The notes under the pieces: generated by a model
Told to the model about the DNA's origin: nothing
Databases searched by the model: none
The model's input: only the letters and a program-made list of their open reading frames with translations
From: Colwellia sp. M166
Lineage (GTDB): Bacteria > Pseudomonadota > Gammaproteobacteria > Enterobacterales > Alteromonadaceae
Direction: 5' to 3'
DNA length: 64,000 nucleotides
NCBI RefSeq assembly: GCF_024585285.1
Contig: NZ_CP040755.1
Location: 558,001-622,000, forward strand
Shown here: piece after piece, positions 1-8,908 of the stretch
Position numbering within the stretch: position 1 is the stretch's first letter
Layout of the letters: each line of letters starts with the position of its first letter
Translations under genes and position numbers: made by a program

Positions 1-1
1 A

Positions 2-805
2 AGTTACCAACAACAAAGCACACAGTTTGAAATCATTATTAATGACGAAACCAAAAAGCAACTGATCGCGTTAGCTAATGGTGACGCGAGAAGATTACTT
101 AACTTGTTGGAGAATTGTTTAGAGATTACTGATGTTGAAAATAATCAACAAACACTTAGCAAAGCGCAGTTAATTCAAGTCGCTGGCAATAAAATAGCGC
201 TTTATGATAAAGGCGGCGATGCTTTTTATGATCTCATTAGTGCTTTTCATAAATCGGTCAGGGGTTCAGATCCTGATGCGGCACTTTATTGGTATGCCCG
301 TATTTTAACCGGTGGTGGTGATGCACTTTACGTTGCTCGACGCTTGTTAGCCATTGCTAGTGAAGATATTGGTAATGCCGATCCAAGGGCTATGCAGTTG
401 GCGATTAACGCTTGGGATACTTTTCAACGTGTTGGACCCAGTGAAGGCGAGCGTGCGATAGCACAAGCTGCCGTTTATATGGCATTAGCACCGAAAAGTA
501 ATGCCGTTTATATGGCATTTTCACAGGCCAAAGCGCTAGCAAAAGAGACCAGTGACCTCGATGTGCCTTTGCACTTAAAAAACTCAACCAGTGCGCTTAC
601 CAAAGAGTTAGGTCACGGTAGTGAATATCGCTACGCGCATGATGAAGTGGGTGGTTTTGCTGCGGGTGAAAATTATTTTCCAGAAGAAATCGCGCACACA
701 ACGTTTTATCAACCCACCGACCGCGGGCTAGAAAAACAACTGCGTGATAAGTTAAATTATTTAAACCAGCTAGATCAAAAAAGTGACCAACGTCGATATG
801 ACTAA
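2..805 (+). CDS. rarA: Replication-associated recombination protein A (RarA/MgsA), C-terminal part
   Basis: The reading frame is open from the window edge, so the N-terminal AAA+ Walker motifs lie outside. The visible part starts in the end of the ATPase module, with the [11 protein letters not shown] motif typical of RarA and clamp-loader-like ATPases. It continues through the helical tetramerisation region ([21 protein letters not shown] is the family hallmark, followed by an [17 protein letters not shown] segment). RarA acts on stalled replication forks together with SSB and RecA. The 3' end overlaps the start of crcB, and the rarA-crcB-serS order is common in gammaproteobacteria. The family assignment is firm; only the 5' end is missing. 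Confidence 0.95.
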   Translation, partial: SYQQQSTQFEIIINDETKKQLIALANGDARRLLNLLENCLEITDVENNQQTLSKAQLIQVAGNKIALYDKGGDAFYDLISAFHKSVRGSDPDAALYWYARILTGGGDALYVARRLLAIASEDIGNADPRAMQLAINAWDTFQRVGPSEGERAIAQAAVYMALAPKSNAVYMAFSQAKALAKETSDLDVPLHLKNSTSALTKELGHGSEYRYAHDEVGGFAAGENYFPEEIAHTTFYQPTDRGLEKQLRDKLNYLNQLDQKSDQRRYD

Positions 806-1199
806 TAACATAAGCAATCTCAGTTTGTACTTATTTGTCGCTTTAGGTGGCGCATTTGGTGCAAGCTTTCGCTTTTATATTTCACAATTAATTTTGAATT
901 GGCTCGGAAAAGGATTCCCTTTTGCGACGTTGGCGGTTAATATTTCCGGCTCCCTGATCATGGGAGCACTTTATGGGTTAATTGAACAGAATGTAATTGA
1001 GGTTAGTGTTTATCGAACATTGATCGGTATCGGCTTTTTAGGCGCATTTACTACTTTTTCAACCTTCTCATTAGACACTTTGTTATTAATTCAACAAGGT
1101 GATGTATTAAAAGCGACAATAAATATTTTACTCAATGTCAGTTTGTGTATTTCTGCAGCGGCATTAGGTATGTTTATTGTATCTATTTTTAACAAGTAA
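798..1199 (+). CDS. crcB: Fluoride channel CrcB/FluC
   Basis: A small membrane protein of about 133 residues with four predicted transmembrane helices. It carries the CrcB signatures: [10 protein letters not shown] in helix 1, NISGSLIMG in helix 2 and [12 protein letters not shown] in helix 3, which line the fluoride path of the dual-topology dimer. Its role is export of toxic cytosolic fluoride. An upstream in-frame GTG at 783 is an alternative start; the ATG at 798 is preferred because it gives the usual short N-terminus. Either start overlaps the end of rarA, so the two are probably co-transcribed. No fluoride riboswitch is visible upstream. Confidence 0.93.
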   Translation: MTNNISNLSLYLFVALGGAFGASFRFYISQLILNWLGKGFPFATLAVNISGSLIMGALYGLIEQNVIEVSVYRTLIGIGFLGAFTTFSTFSLDTLLLIQQGDVLKATINILLNVSLCISAAALGMFIVSIFNK

Positions 1200-1219
1200 A
1201 TAACAAAGAAAACACGTGA

Positions 1220-2506
<1,287 letters not shown>

Positions 2507-2531
2507 ACTGTTAACTGCTATTTTTATATTA

Positions 2532-2562
2532 AAATCCAATATTTAGGTATTGGATTTTTTTT
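2532..2562 (+). terminator. Intrinsic terminator of the rarA-crcB-serS unit
   Basis: A perfect 10-bp stem (AAATCCAATA / TATTGGATTT) with a 6-nt loop, followed by an uninterrupted T-run, 26 nt after the serS stop. It is a standard Rho-independent terminator for the plus strand. Confidence 0.88.
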
Positions 2563-2572
2563 CATAAATTTC

Positions 2573-2712
2573 ACTAGTGATAGCGTTTATATATTAATTT
2601 GCCTTATTTTATACATCCATGCAATGAATATATAAACTGTTGATTTAATTTTATTACATTTATCTTAGCTGCATTGCCGATTATGTAATTCATGCTAATA
2701 GCTATCACTAGT
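2573..2712. repeat. 140-bp non-coding segment bounded by a 12-bp perfect inverted repeat
   Basis: ACTAGTGATAGC at 2573-2584 is repeated as its exact reverse complement GCTATCACTAGT at 2701-2712. The 116 bp between them hold no reading frame. The layout (terminal inverted repeats, small, AT-rich, non-coding) resembles a miniature inverted-repeat element, but only a TTC triplet is shared by the flanks, so a target duplication is not proven. It could also be a chance palindrome. Confidence 0.4.
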
Positions 2713-2780
2713 TTCCTATCTTAACCGTCATTACCTTGCTATTAATAGAGCTAAGCTGGGCATAAAGTTAGCGGATTATT

Positions 2781-2797
2781 TGCACCATAATGGTGCT
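2781..2797. promoter_or_regulatory. NtrC-type binding site candidate
   Basis: The palindrome TGCACCATAATGGTGCT matches the classic NtrC (NRI) site form TGCACCA-N3-TGGTGCA found upstream of glnA promoters. It lies about 110-125 bp upstream of a candidate sigma-54 promoter at 2907-2922, a normal enhancer distance. A 15-bp palindrome followed by TTTT could also act as a weak terminator hairpin. The base match is seen directly; nitrogen control is inference. Confidence 0.5.
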
Positions 2798-2906
2798 TTT
2801 GCCTTAATATAGGGGGCTTAAGCGGCACTGATGAGGGAGTTAATTGAATTGGTTGTGTAACTCATTGAATTTTAGGTGTTTATTTTTAGTTGATTGTATG
2901 ATTTAG

Positions 2907-2922
2907 TGGTCTGTAATATGCA
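2907..2922 (+). promoter_or_regulatory. Sigma-54 (-24/-12) promoter candidate
   Basis: The invariant GG-N10-GC spacing is present (GG at 2908-2909, GC at 2920-2921) within TGGTCTGTAATATGCA. Against the consensus TGGCACG-N4-TTGCA, the TGG, the G and the TGCA positions fit, while the CAC part is poor. It would start a transcript about 50 nt before the antiporter gene at 2986. Support comes mainly from the NtrC-like palindrome upstream. Confidence 0.35.
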
Positions 2923-2985
2923 TTGAATTAAGTAAATGAATTTTTAATTACTGATGTAAATCATAAGGTTGACTTAAGGGATTGT

Positions 2986-4602
2986 ATGGACTCTATACTG
3001 ATTATAATTGCAGTATCATTAGCACTTGCGAGTGTGATAAATATCGTCTTAGCCAAATTCTCTATTTCGCATATTATCGGTTATATTATTACCGGCACCA
3101 TCGTCAGTAATTTCTTTGACTTTAATGGTAGTACAAGTCTGCATTCTCTTGATTTAATTGGTGAATTTGGCATCGTTTTTCTAATGTTTACCATTGGTTT
3201 AGAAATGTCTTTTGCTAAATTGGGCAAAATGAAGGAGTTGATATTTTTCAACGGTTTTATGCAGGTTGCTGCTAGTGCCAGTGTTATTTTTCTTATGGCG
3301 TTCTATATTTTCAGTATTGAAGCGATTACGGCATTAATTGTTGCGCTGTCATTTAGCTTATCTTCGACCGCCATCGTATTACCTTATTTAAAAAAGTCTA
3401 AGGATATTGTTACCCCATACGGCAAAAAATCTGTAGCTATCTTAGTGTTTCAAGACTTAGCTGTGATCCCGATTTTACTATTAATGAGCTTTTTATCGAA
3501 TAATGAGCTGTCACTGACAGATATTTTCTTAAAAACCTTGTTGTATGCCAGTATCATTATTCTTTTCATGTTTACCGTTGGTAAGAAAATTATCAGTTGG
3601 TTGCTACATTTCTCGTCAAATGCCCGTATGGAAGAGCTGTTCTTAAGTTCAGTCTTTACCATCGTTTTAGGCACATCATTGATCGCTCATGAACTTGGTT
3701 TTACCTACTCGTTAGGGGCATTTATCGCGGGTATGATTATCGCAGAAACTAAATTTCATATAAAAGTAGAGTCAGATATATCTTCTTATAAGGATCTATT
3801 ACTTGGTGCTTTTTTCTTTTCCATCGGCACCAAGATTGACGTGTTTTACTTTATCAGCAATCTGCACTGGGTATTAGGCACCTTAGTTTTAGTCATGTTG
3901 ATAAAAGCGCTGATTATTTATATGCTGATGAGAGCAAAATCTAATAAAAGCGAAGCGATAAAATCAGCATTAGCTTTATGCCAAGTTGGAGAATTTTCTT
4001 TTGCCATTTTTGCGCTAGCGTTGAGCCAAAACCTTCTGGCAGAAAATGTTGCCAGCTTCCTGATATTGATCACTGTGCTATCAATGATATTAACACCCTT
4101 TATGGTTGCTAATATCTATAAGCTCTCAGCACTGTTTGTTGTTGAATTCTTTGAAGCAGATAAGATAACCACAGTAAATGCCAGCAACCACACTATTGTT
4201 TGTGGTTTTGCAATTCTTGGCAGAATTGTTGCGAAAGAGTTGACTCAGCAAGGGATTAATTTCTTCATTATTTCCGATAACTTACAACATGTGTTATTAG
4301 CGCGAAAGCGTGGTTATAACGCCTATTTTGGTCATCTGGATAAACAACCAGTGCTTGAATCATTAAAAGTAGAGCAAACGAACAGCATTATAGTTACTGT
4401 TAATACATTGAAAAATAAGCAAATTATTTGTCAAGCTGTGCTGGACTATTATCCTGATGCTAACTTAATTGTTAAGGTAAGTACCTTAGAAGAAAAAGCA
4501 GCTATGTCAGATATTAAAATCAATTCCTTTGTGCACGCTCAACATGAAACTGCCATGTTATTAGTTAAGCAAAGTATACCTACAGCGTCAAAGGTAGATT
4601 AG
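2986..4602 (+). CDS. CPA2-family (Kef-type) cation:proton antiporter
   Basis: A 538-residue inner-membrane protein. Residues 1-380 or so form about 12 transmembrane helices of the Na+/H+ exchanger (CPA2) domain, with the conserved EFGIVFLMFTIGLEMS, LSSTAIVLP and SLGAFIAGMIIAET segments. A C-terminal Rossmann TrkA-N domain begins near HTIVCGFAILGRIVAKEL and would bind a nucleotide. It lacks the long extra C-terminal RCK-C part of some relatives. Probable role: K+ or Na+ efflux in exchange for protons. An AAGGGA ribosome site precedes the ATG. Upstream lie NtrC-like and sigma-54-like sequences; a ureD relic lies just downstream. Ion specificity cannot be read from the sequence. Confidence 0.85.
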   Translation: MDSILIIIAVSLALASVINIVLAKFSISHIIGYIITGTIVSNFFDFNGSTSLHSLDLIGEFGIVFLMFTIGLEMSFAKLGKMKELIFFNGFMQVAASASVIFLMAFYIFSIEAITALIVALSFSLSSTAIVLPYLKKSKDIVTPYGKKSVAILVFQDLAVIPILLLMSFLSNNELSLTDIFLKTLLYASIIILFMFTVGKKIISWLLHFSSNARMEELFLSSVFTIVLGTSLIAHELGFTYSLGAFIAGMIIAETKFHIKVESDISSYKDLLLGAFFFSIGTKIDVFYFISNLHWVLGTLVLVMLIKALIIYMLMRAKSNKSEAIKSALALCQVGEFSFAIFALALSQNLLAENVASFLILITVLSMILTPFMVANIYKLSALFVVEFFEADKITTVNASNHTIVCGFAILGRIVAKELTQQGINFFIISDNLQHVLLARKRGYNAYFGHLDKQPVLESLKVEQTNSIIVTVNTLKNKQIICQAVLDYYPDANLIVKVSTLEEKAAMSDIKINSFVHAQHETAMLLVKQSIPTASKVD

Positions 4603-4650
4603 TTTTATATCAGGGCTGTTATACATACGTTAAGCGCAAGAGTAGCAAAA

Positions 4651-4819
4651 ATGTCAGTGAACCTAGTCATTAAAAACTCATGGTTTGCCAGTTTATTATT
4701 AAGCTTTAATTTAGCCAAGTGGCAGACAGTTTATTGGTACTGAGCGTAATGGGCCATTGATTGTGCAAAAAGCATGTCATCCAGAAGGACTAGATTGTAC
4801 ACATAAAAATCCAAATTAA
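4651..4819 (+). pseudogene. ureD: Urease accessory protein UreD, short frameshifted relic
   Basis: From the ATG at 4651, one frame gives SWFASLLLSFNLAKWQTV and then stops. The next frame picks up at once with ERNGPLIVQKACHPEG, followed by a Cys-Thr-His stretch. This reproduces the N-terminus of UreD: the W-A-L-L-F start, then R-H-x-GPL-x-VQ-x-x-x-x-PEG, then C-H. A frameshift lies near 4720-4740, and the frame ends at a stop at 4817-4819, before the HPPGG motif and the rest of the protein. UreD loads nickel into urease with UreFG. No other urease gene is visible nearby, so this looks like the stump of a deleted ure locus. The match is from motif memory only. Confidence 0.55.
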
Positions 4820-4943
4820 TCAGCAGGGGACATTTTTTAGGCAAAATTAGTTAAATAGATCATGTTTTTATAATTATGATGAACAATAAAATTACTTATC
4901 GGGTCTTAATAACTACCAGCTGATTTTATTAGGACACTTTATT

Positions 4944-5429
4944 TTGTTGCGCAGCATATTAATACAAGCCGTTGTATTTTTACTTATTTTTAATGGTGTC
5001 GCTATGTTGCGAGAAATGAGCATGCTCTCTACGAGTGACCATGTCACACCGAAACCACAGCAATTAAAAACAATTACTAATGAAGACATTCTTTTACAAG
5101 CAAACGGTAAGCAAACTATTGTTTATTTTTTTGCGCCCTGGTGCCAAGTATGTAACTTTAGTATTGAGAACTTACAGAATGTTTATCAGAAAACGCCGGA
5201 TTTAAATGTTATTGCTGTTGCACTAGATTTTGTCGATGTTGAAGAAGTAAAAAAGTTTACTACCAATCATCAATTAACTTTCCCTGTTGCCTTAGGTAAT
5301 GAGCAGGTGAAAGCTAATTATAAAGTCATGGGTTATCCCAGTTATTACGTTTTAGATGAAGAAAATACCATTATTTCACGTTCTCTCGGCTATTCTACGG
5401 AAATAGGCCTGTATTTAAGGAGTTTTTAG
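4944..5429 (+). CDS. Membrane-anchored thioredoxin-like (TlpA/ResA-type) protein
   Basis: A 161-residue protein with an N-terminal hydrophobic segment (about residues 4-20) that acts as a signal anchor, then a periplasmic thioredoxin fold. The active site is the CxxC in FFAPWCQVC, and the cis-proline loop is seen in VMGYPSYYVLDE. It probably reduces or isomerises disulfides of an exported partner. The start is a TTG at 4944 with AGGA about 10 nt upstream; a second TTG follows directly. The 63 bp before the next gene suggest possible co-transcription with the M14 peptidase. Confidence 0.82.
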   Translation: MLRSILIQAVVFLLIFNGVAMLREMSMLSTSDHVTPKPQQLKTITNEDILLQANGKQTIVYFFAPWCQVCNFSIENLQNVYQKTPDLNVIAVALDFVDVEEVKKFTTNHQLTFPVALGNEQVKANYKVMGYPSYYVLDEENTIISRSLGYSTEIGLYLRSF

Positions 5430-5493
5430 ACTTCTGATCTTTTACCGGTTTGTGTACACTAAGACAATCAAAAAATAATGAGCAATCAGCCTT

Positions 5494-6621
5494 ATGCAAA
5501 TTTCAGCAAATTTTGACTCTGGTAATATCGATGTTATCTCAGCACAAGATCCAAGCAATATTCAATTAGCGATTAAAAAAGACCACCAATCAGATTTTTA
5601 TCAATGGTTTCATTTTAAACTTCACAACAATGAGCATGTCGAACATGTTATGCATTTAACCAATGCTGGCAAGTCAGCTTATGTCGAAGGTTGGGAAAAC
5701 TATCAAGCGGTAGCCTCACACGATCGCCAGCACTGGTTTCGTGTGCCAACAACTTTCGATGGTGAAAAGCTTACTATTACTTTCACGCCAGAATTTGATA
5801 CGACTTATTTCGCTTATTTTGCGCCATACAGTTACGAACGTCATCAAGACTTAATTCACAGCGCTCAATTAGACATTGATTGTCAGTTACAGGTATTAGG
5901 CCAAACACTTGATGGTCGCGATATCTCGGTATTAAAAGTCGGTGAGGAGGGCGAAGGTAAAAAAGTTATTTGGTTAACAGCGCGCCAGCACCCGGGTGAA
6001 AGTATGGCTGAGTGGTTTATGGAAGGTTTTATCGACCGTTTGTTAGATGAAGATGACGGTGTTGCACGTTCGTTACTCAATAGTGCGGTATTTTATTTAG
6101 TACCAAATATGAACCCAGACGGATCTGCTCGTGGCCATCTTCGTACTAATGCTAAAGGGGTGAACTTAAACCGTGAGTGGCAAGCACCGTCTATGCAAAG
6201 CAGCCCAGAAGTTTATCTTGTGCGTGAAAAAATGCTAGCAACAGGCGTGGATATGCATCTAGATATTCATGGTGATGAAGCGCTACCTTTTAATTTTGTT
6301 GCCGGTTGTGAAGGTATTCCTTCTTATGACGATCGTATCAAAGCACTTGAAGAAAAATTTAAAAATGTGCTTTTGGCTATTACTCCTGAATTTCAAGATG
6401 ACAAAGGCTACGATAAAGACGAGCCAGGCCAAGCAAATTTAACCGTAGCCTCTAATTGGGTGGGTGAACAATTTAAGTGTTTAGCTTACACTGTTGAAAT
6501 GCCGTTTAAAGACAATGATCTACTTCCTGATTTTAGTGTCGGTTGGTCTGATGAGCGTAGTAGCTTATTTGGACGAGATTTTCTGACCGCAATTTATCAC
6601 GTGGTTGATGACTTACGCTAG
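5494..6621 (+). CDS. M14-family zinc carboxypeptidase (cytosolic CCP-like)
   Basis: A 375-residue protein without a signal peptide. An N-terminal beta-sandwich (about residues 1-125) precedes the catalytic domain, as in the cytosolic carboxypeptidase (CCP/AGTPBP1) branch of M14. Zinc ligands are visible as HxxE in TARQHPGES and the later His in LDIHGDE. Substrate-binding NPDG and LNREW follow, and the catalytic Glu is in YTVEMPF. Bacterial members remove C-terminal residues from peptides or proteins; the natural substrate is unknown. Full length and intact. Confidence 0.88.
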   Translation: MQISANFDSGNIDVISAQDPSNIQLAIKKDHQSDFYQWFHFKLHNNEHVEHVMHLTNAGKSAYVEGWENYQAVASHDRQHWFRVPTTFDGEKLTITFTPEFDTTYFAYFAPYSYERHQDLIHSAQLDIDCQLQVLGQTLDGRDISVLKVGEEGEGKKVIWLTARQHPGESMAEWFMEGFIDRLLDEDDGVARSLLNSAVFYLVPNMNPDGSARGHLRTNAKGVNLNREWQAPSMQSSPEVYLVREKMLATGVDMHLDIHGDEALPFNFVAGCEGIPSYDDRIKALEEKFKNVLLAITPEFQDDKGYDKDEPGQANLTVASNWVGEQFKCLAYTVEMPFKDNDLLPDFSVGWSDERSSLFGRDFLTAIYHVVDDLR

Positions 6622-6695
6622 CGCGATAAAGTAGATAACAATATTTTACAAAGCAAAATTAACTTTACAAAAATAATAATAACTAGGGGTCTATA

Positions 6696-8192
6696 GTGCA
6701 AGAAATTGTAAATACATTAAATAATATTATCTGGAGCCCAGCATTGATTTATCTTTGCTTGGGTACAGGACTGTTTTTCTCAGTTATCACGCGATTTGTG
6801 CAGATCCGACATTTTCGTGAAATGTGGCGTCTACTGCTATCAGGAAAAAGTTCAAAGCAGGGGATTTCATCTTTCCAAGCCTTAGCAGTCTCGTTATCAG
6901 GTCGTGTTGGTACAGGTAATATTGCCGGCGTTGCTGCAGCCATTGGTTTTGGTGGACCCGGTGCGGTATTTTGGATGTGGATAGTAGCATTTTTTGGTGC
7001 GGCAACAGCCTATATCGAATCCACCAATGCGCAAATTTACAAAGAAGAGCAAGACGGCTTGTATCGTGGTGGCCCTGCATATTATATTGAAAAAGCCATG
7101 GGACAAAAATGGTATGCTTGGATATTTGCTATAGCAACCATTATTGCTTGTGGTGCACTGCTTCCAACCGTGCAATCTAATAGTATTGGTGAAGCAGTTA
7201 CTATGGTTTTTGGTAGTGGTAATATTATTGATACCGCGCTTGGACCGATTGCTATGACCAAGCTATATACCGCAGTATTTATTGTCCTCATTCTAGGTTT
7301 TATTATCTTTGGTGGCGTTAAACGTATCGCTAGCTTCACTCAGGTTGTGGTACCTTTTATGGCCTTGGCTTATATCATTATTGCTTGTGTAATGATTTTC
7401 TTACATATTGATCGTTTACCTGACGTATTTATGTTGATCATTACTGATGCATTTACACCAATGGCTGGTGTAGGCGCAGCAATCGGTTGGGGTGTTAAAC
7501 GTGGTGTTTACTCTAACGAAGCAGGACAAGGTACAGGACCACATGCAGCAGCCGCTGCTGAAGTTGACCATCCGGCACAACAAGGTTTGGTGCAAGCATT
7601 TTCTGTATACATAGATACGTTATTTGTTTGTACAGCGACCGCCTTTATGATTTTGATCACACAGTCTTATAATGTCAGATTAGAAGGTGAAGCAAGCTTT
7701 ATCGTACAAAATATTGCTGGCGATATTGCCGCTAATAGCCCCGCTTTTACTCAAATTGCTGTTGAAAGTATGCTAACAGGTTTTGGTAAGCCATTTATTG
7801 CTATTGCATTGTTTTTCTTTGCTTTTACCACTATTTTGGCGTATTACTTTATCGCGGAAAATAATGTTTCATACATTAAACGTACCTATAACCTACCGGC
7901 ATTAACTTTTTTACTAAAAGTGTTGATCATGACAGCGACCTTTTACGGAACCGTTAAAGCCGCAGATGTTGCATGGGGGATGGGTGATGTAGGTGTTGGT
8001 ATGATGGCTTGGTTAAATATTATTGGTATTCTTATTATTTTCTTTATGGCTAAACCAGCAGTTAAGGCGCTAAAAGATTATGAAAGACAACAAAAAGAGG
8101 GCGTCGATAATTATACTTTTGATCCAAAAAGCCTGGAAATTGAAAATGCTGATTTCTGGGAAAAGCGTCTAGAACAACAAAATAAAAAATAA
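6696..8192 (+). CDS. Sodium:alanine symporter family protein (AGCS)
   Basis: A 498-residue inner-membrane transporter with about 11 helices. Family signatures include SLSGRVGTGNIAGVAAAIGFGGPGA near residue 70, the GGPAYYIEKA segment, and GWGVKRGVYSNEAGQGTGPHAAAAA near residue 270. It imports alanine or glycine with Na+, fitting a marine cell. The start is a GTG preceded by AGGGG. A strong terminator follows the gene, so it is probably transcribed alone. Confidence 0.93.
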   Translation: MQEIVNTLNNIIWSPALIYLCLGTGLFFSVITRFVQIRHFREMWRLLLSGKSSKQGISSFQALAVSLSGRVGTGNIAGVAAAIGFGGPGAVFWMWIVAFFGAATAYIESTNAQIYKEEQDGLYRGGPAYYIEKAMGQKWYAWIFAIATIIACGALLPTVQSNSIGEAVTMVFGSGNIIDTALGPIAMTKLYTAVFIVLILGFIIFGGVKRIASFTQVVVPFMALAYIIIACVMIFLHIDRLPDVFMLIITDAFTPMAGVGAAIGWGVKRGVYSNEAGQGTGPHAAAAAEVDHPAQQGLVQAFSVYIDTLFVCTATAFMILITQSYNVRLEGEASFIVQNIAGDIAANSPAFTQIAVESMLTGFGKPFIAIALFFFAFTTILAYYFIAENNVSYIKRTYNLPALTFLLKVLIMTATFYGTVKAADVAWGMGDVGVGMMAWLNIIGILIIFFMAKPAVKALKDYERQQKEGVDNYTFDPKSLEIENADFWEKRLEQQNKK

Positions 8193-8205
8193 ATGTTATT
8201 TACTG

Positions 8206-8235
8206 AAAAAAAACGCCCGCAAGGGTGTTTTTTTT
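8206..8235 (+). terminator. Intrinsic terminator after the alanine symporter gene
   Basis: An A-rich left arm ending in ACGCCC, a GCAA tetraloop and GGGTGTTTTTTTT form a compact GC-rich hairpin with a T-run, 14 nt after the stop codon. The A/T symmetry could also let it work on the minus strand. Confidence 0.88.
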
Positions 8236-8269
8236 AGGTAAAATATAGTGTCGAAAAAGAGGTGAAAAA

Positions 8270-8599
8270 ATGGCCGTTATCAATTGCCCTAGTTGTAAGA
8301 AAAAAATTTCTGATAAAGTCAAATCATGTCATTATTGTCAGCTTGATTTAACCGTATTGGATGCAGATAAAATAGCGAACTTAAAACGCGTTAGTGCGGT
8401 AAAAAAATCGCAACAATTAATGAATCATTCTTTTATCGCTATGCTGTTATTTTGTGGTGGTTTCCTTTTTCTGTATTGGCAAGATGCTCAACCAGGTACT
8501 TGGCAATATATTAGTGCTATCGCTAGTACTATTCTAGGCTTTATACTCTATATTGTAACGCGAGTCAGACTTATATTAACCAAGCGTAACCAAGCGTAA
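8270..8599 (+). CDS. Zinc-ribbon membrane protein, function unknown
   Basis: A 109-residue protein. An N-terminal zinc ribbon is formed by CPSC at residues 6-9 and CHYC about a dozen residues later. A basic linker (KRVSAVKKSQQ) and two transmembrane helices (about residues 55-72 and 80-98) follow. GAGGTG lies just before the ATG as a ribosome site. It sits 24 nt before the YeaC-like gene and may be the first gene of that unit. No function is known to me. Confidence 0.7.
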   Translation: MAVINCPSCKKKISDKVKSCHYCQLDLTVLDADKIANLKRVSAVKKSQQLMNHSFIAMLLFCGGFLFLYWQDAQPGTWQYISAIASTILGFILYIVTRVRLILTKRNQA

Positions 8600-8623
8600 T
8601 CAACCTTATTTAAAGAGATTTTC

Positions 8624-8908
8624 ATGGATATAATTCAGTTAGTTGACACTATGTCAGAAGAAATGTACCTGCGTTTAAAGTGCGCCGCTGAAACGGGTAA
8701 ATGGCCAGAAGGCACGTCTGTTGATAAAGAGCAGCAGATGACTGCTGTACAAATTACCATGGCTTATCAATCTAAACATTTAAATTCAGATCAAACATTG
8801 TCCATTGGCCCTAAAGGCGAGATGATTATTAAATCAAAAAGTGAACTACGTTCAGACTTTCCCACAGCGTTAGATAGCAATGATATTGCTAGGTTTTCAA
8901 ATATATGA
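8624..8908 (+). CDS. YeaC/DUF1315-family protein
   Basis: A 94-residue cytoplasmic protein. The LRLKCAAETGKWPEGTSVDKEQ stretch (residues about 17-38) matches the DUF1315/YeaC pattern (LR-A-E-GKWPDG-L-EQ), followed by a QITMAYQSKHL helix. Function is unknown. Its TGA stop overlaps the ATG of the following DUF349 gene (ATGA), which implies translational coupling and a joint role. Confidence 0.78.
   Translation: MDIIQLVDTMSEEMYLRLKCAAETGKWPEGTSVDKEQQMTAVQITMAYQSKHLNSDQTLSIGPKGEMIIKSKSELRSDFPTALDSNDIARFSNI

Noticed and set aside
2781..2800. Palindrome read as a simple terminator
   Set aside because: It is more than 270 bp beyond serS, which already has a strong terminator, and the stem is short with a 3-nt loop; the NtrC site match is closer.
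6749..7339. Several minus-strand open frames inside the alanine symporter gene
   Set aside because: They are antisense shadows of a clearly coding gene with no ribosome sites or family features.
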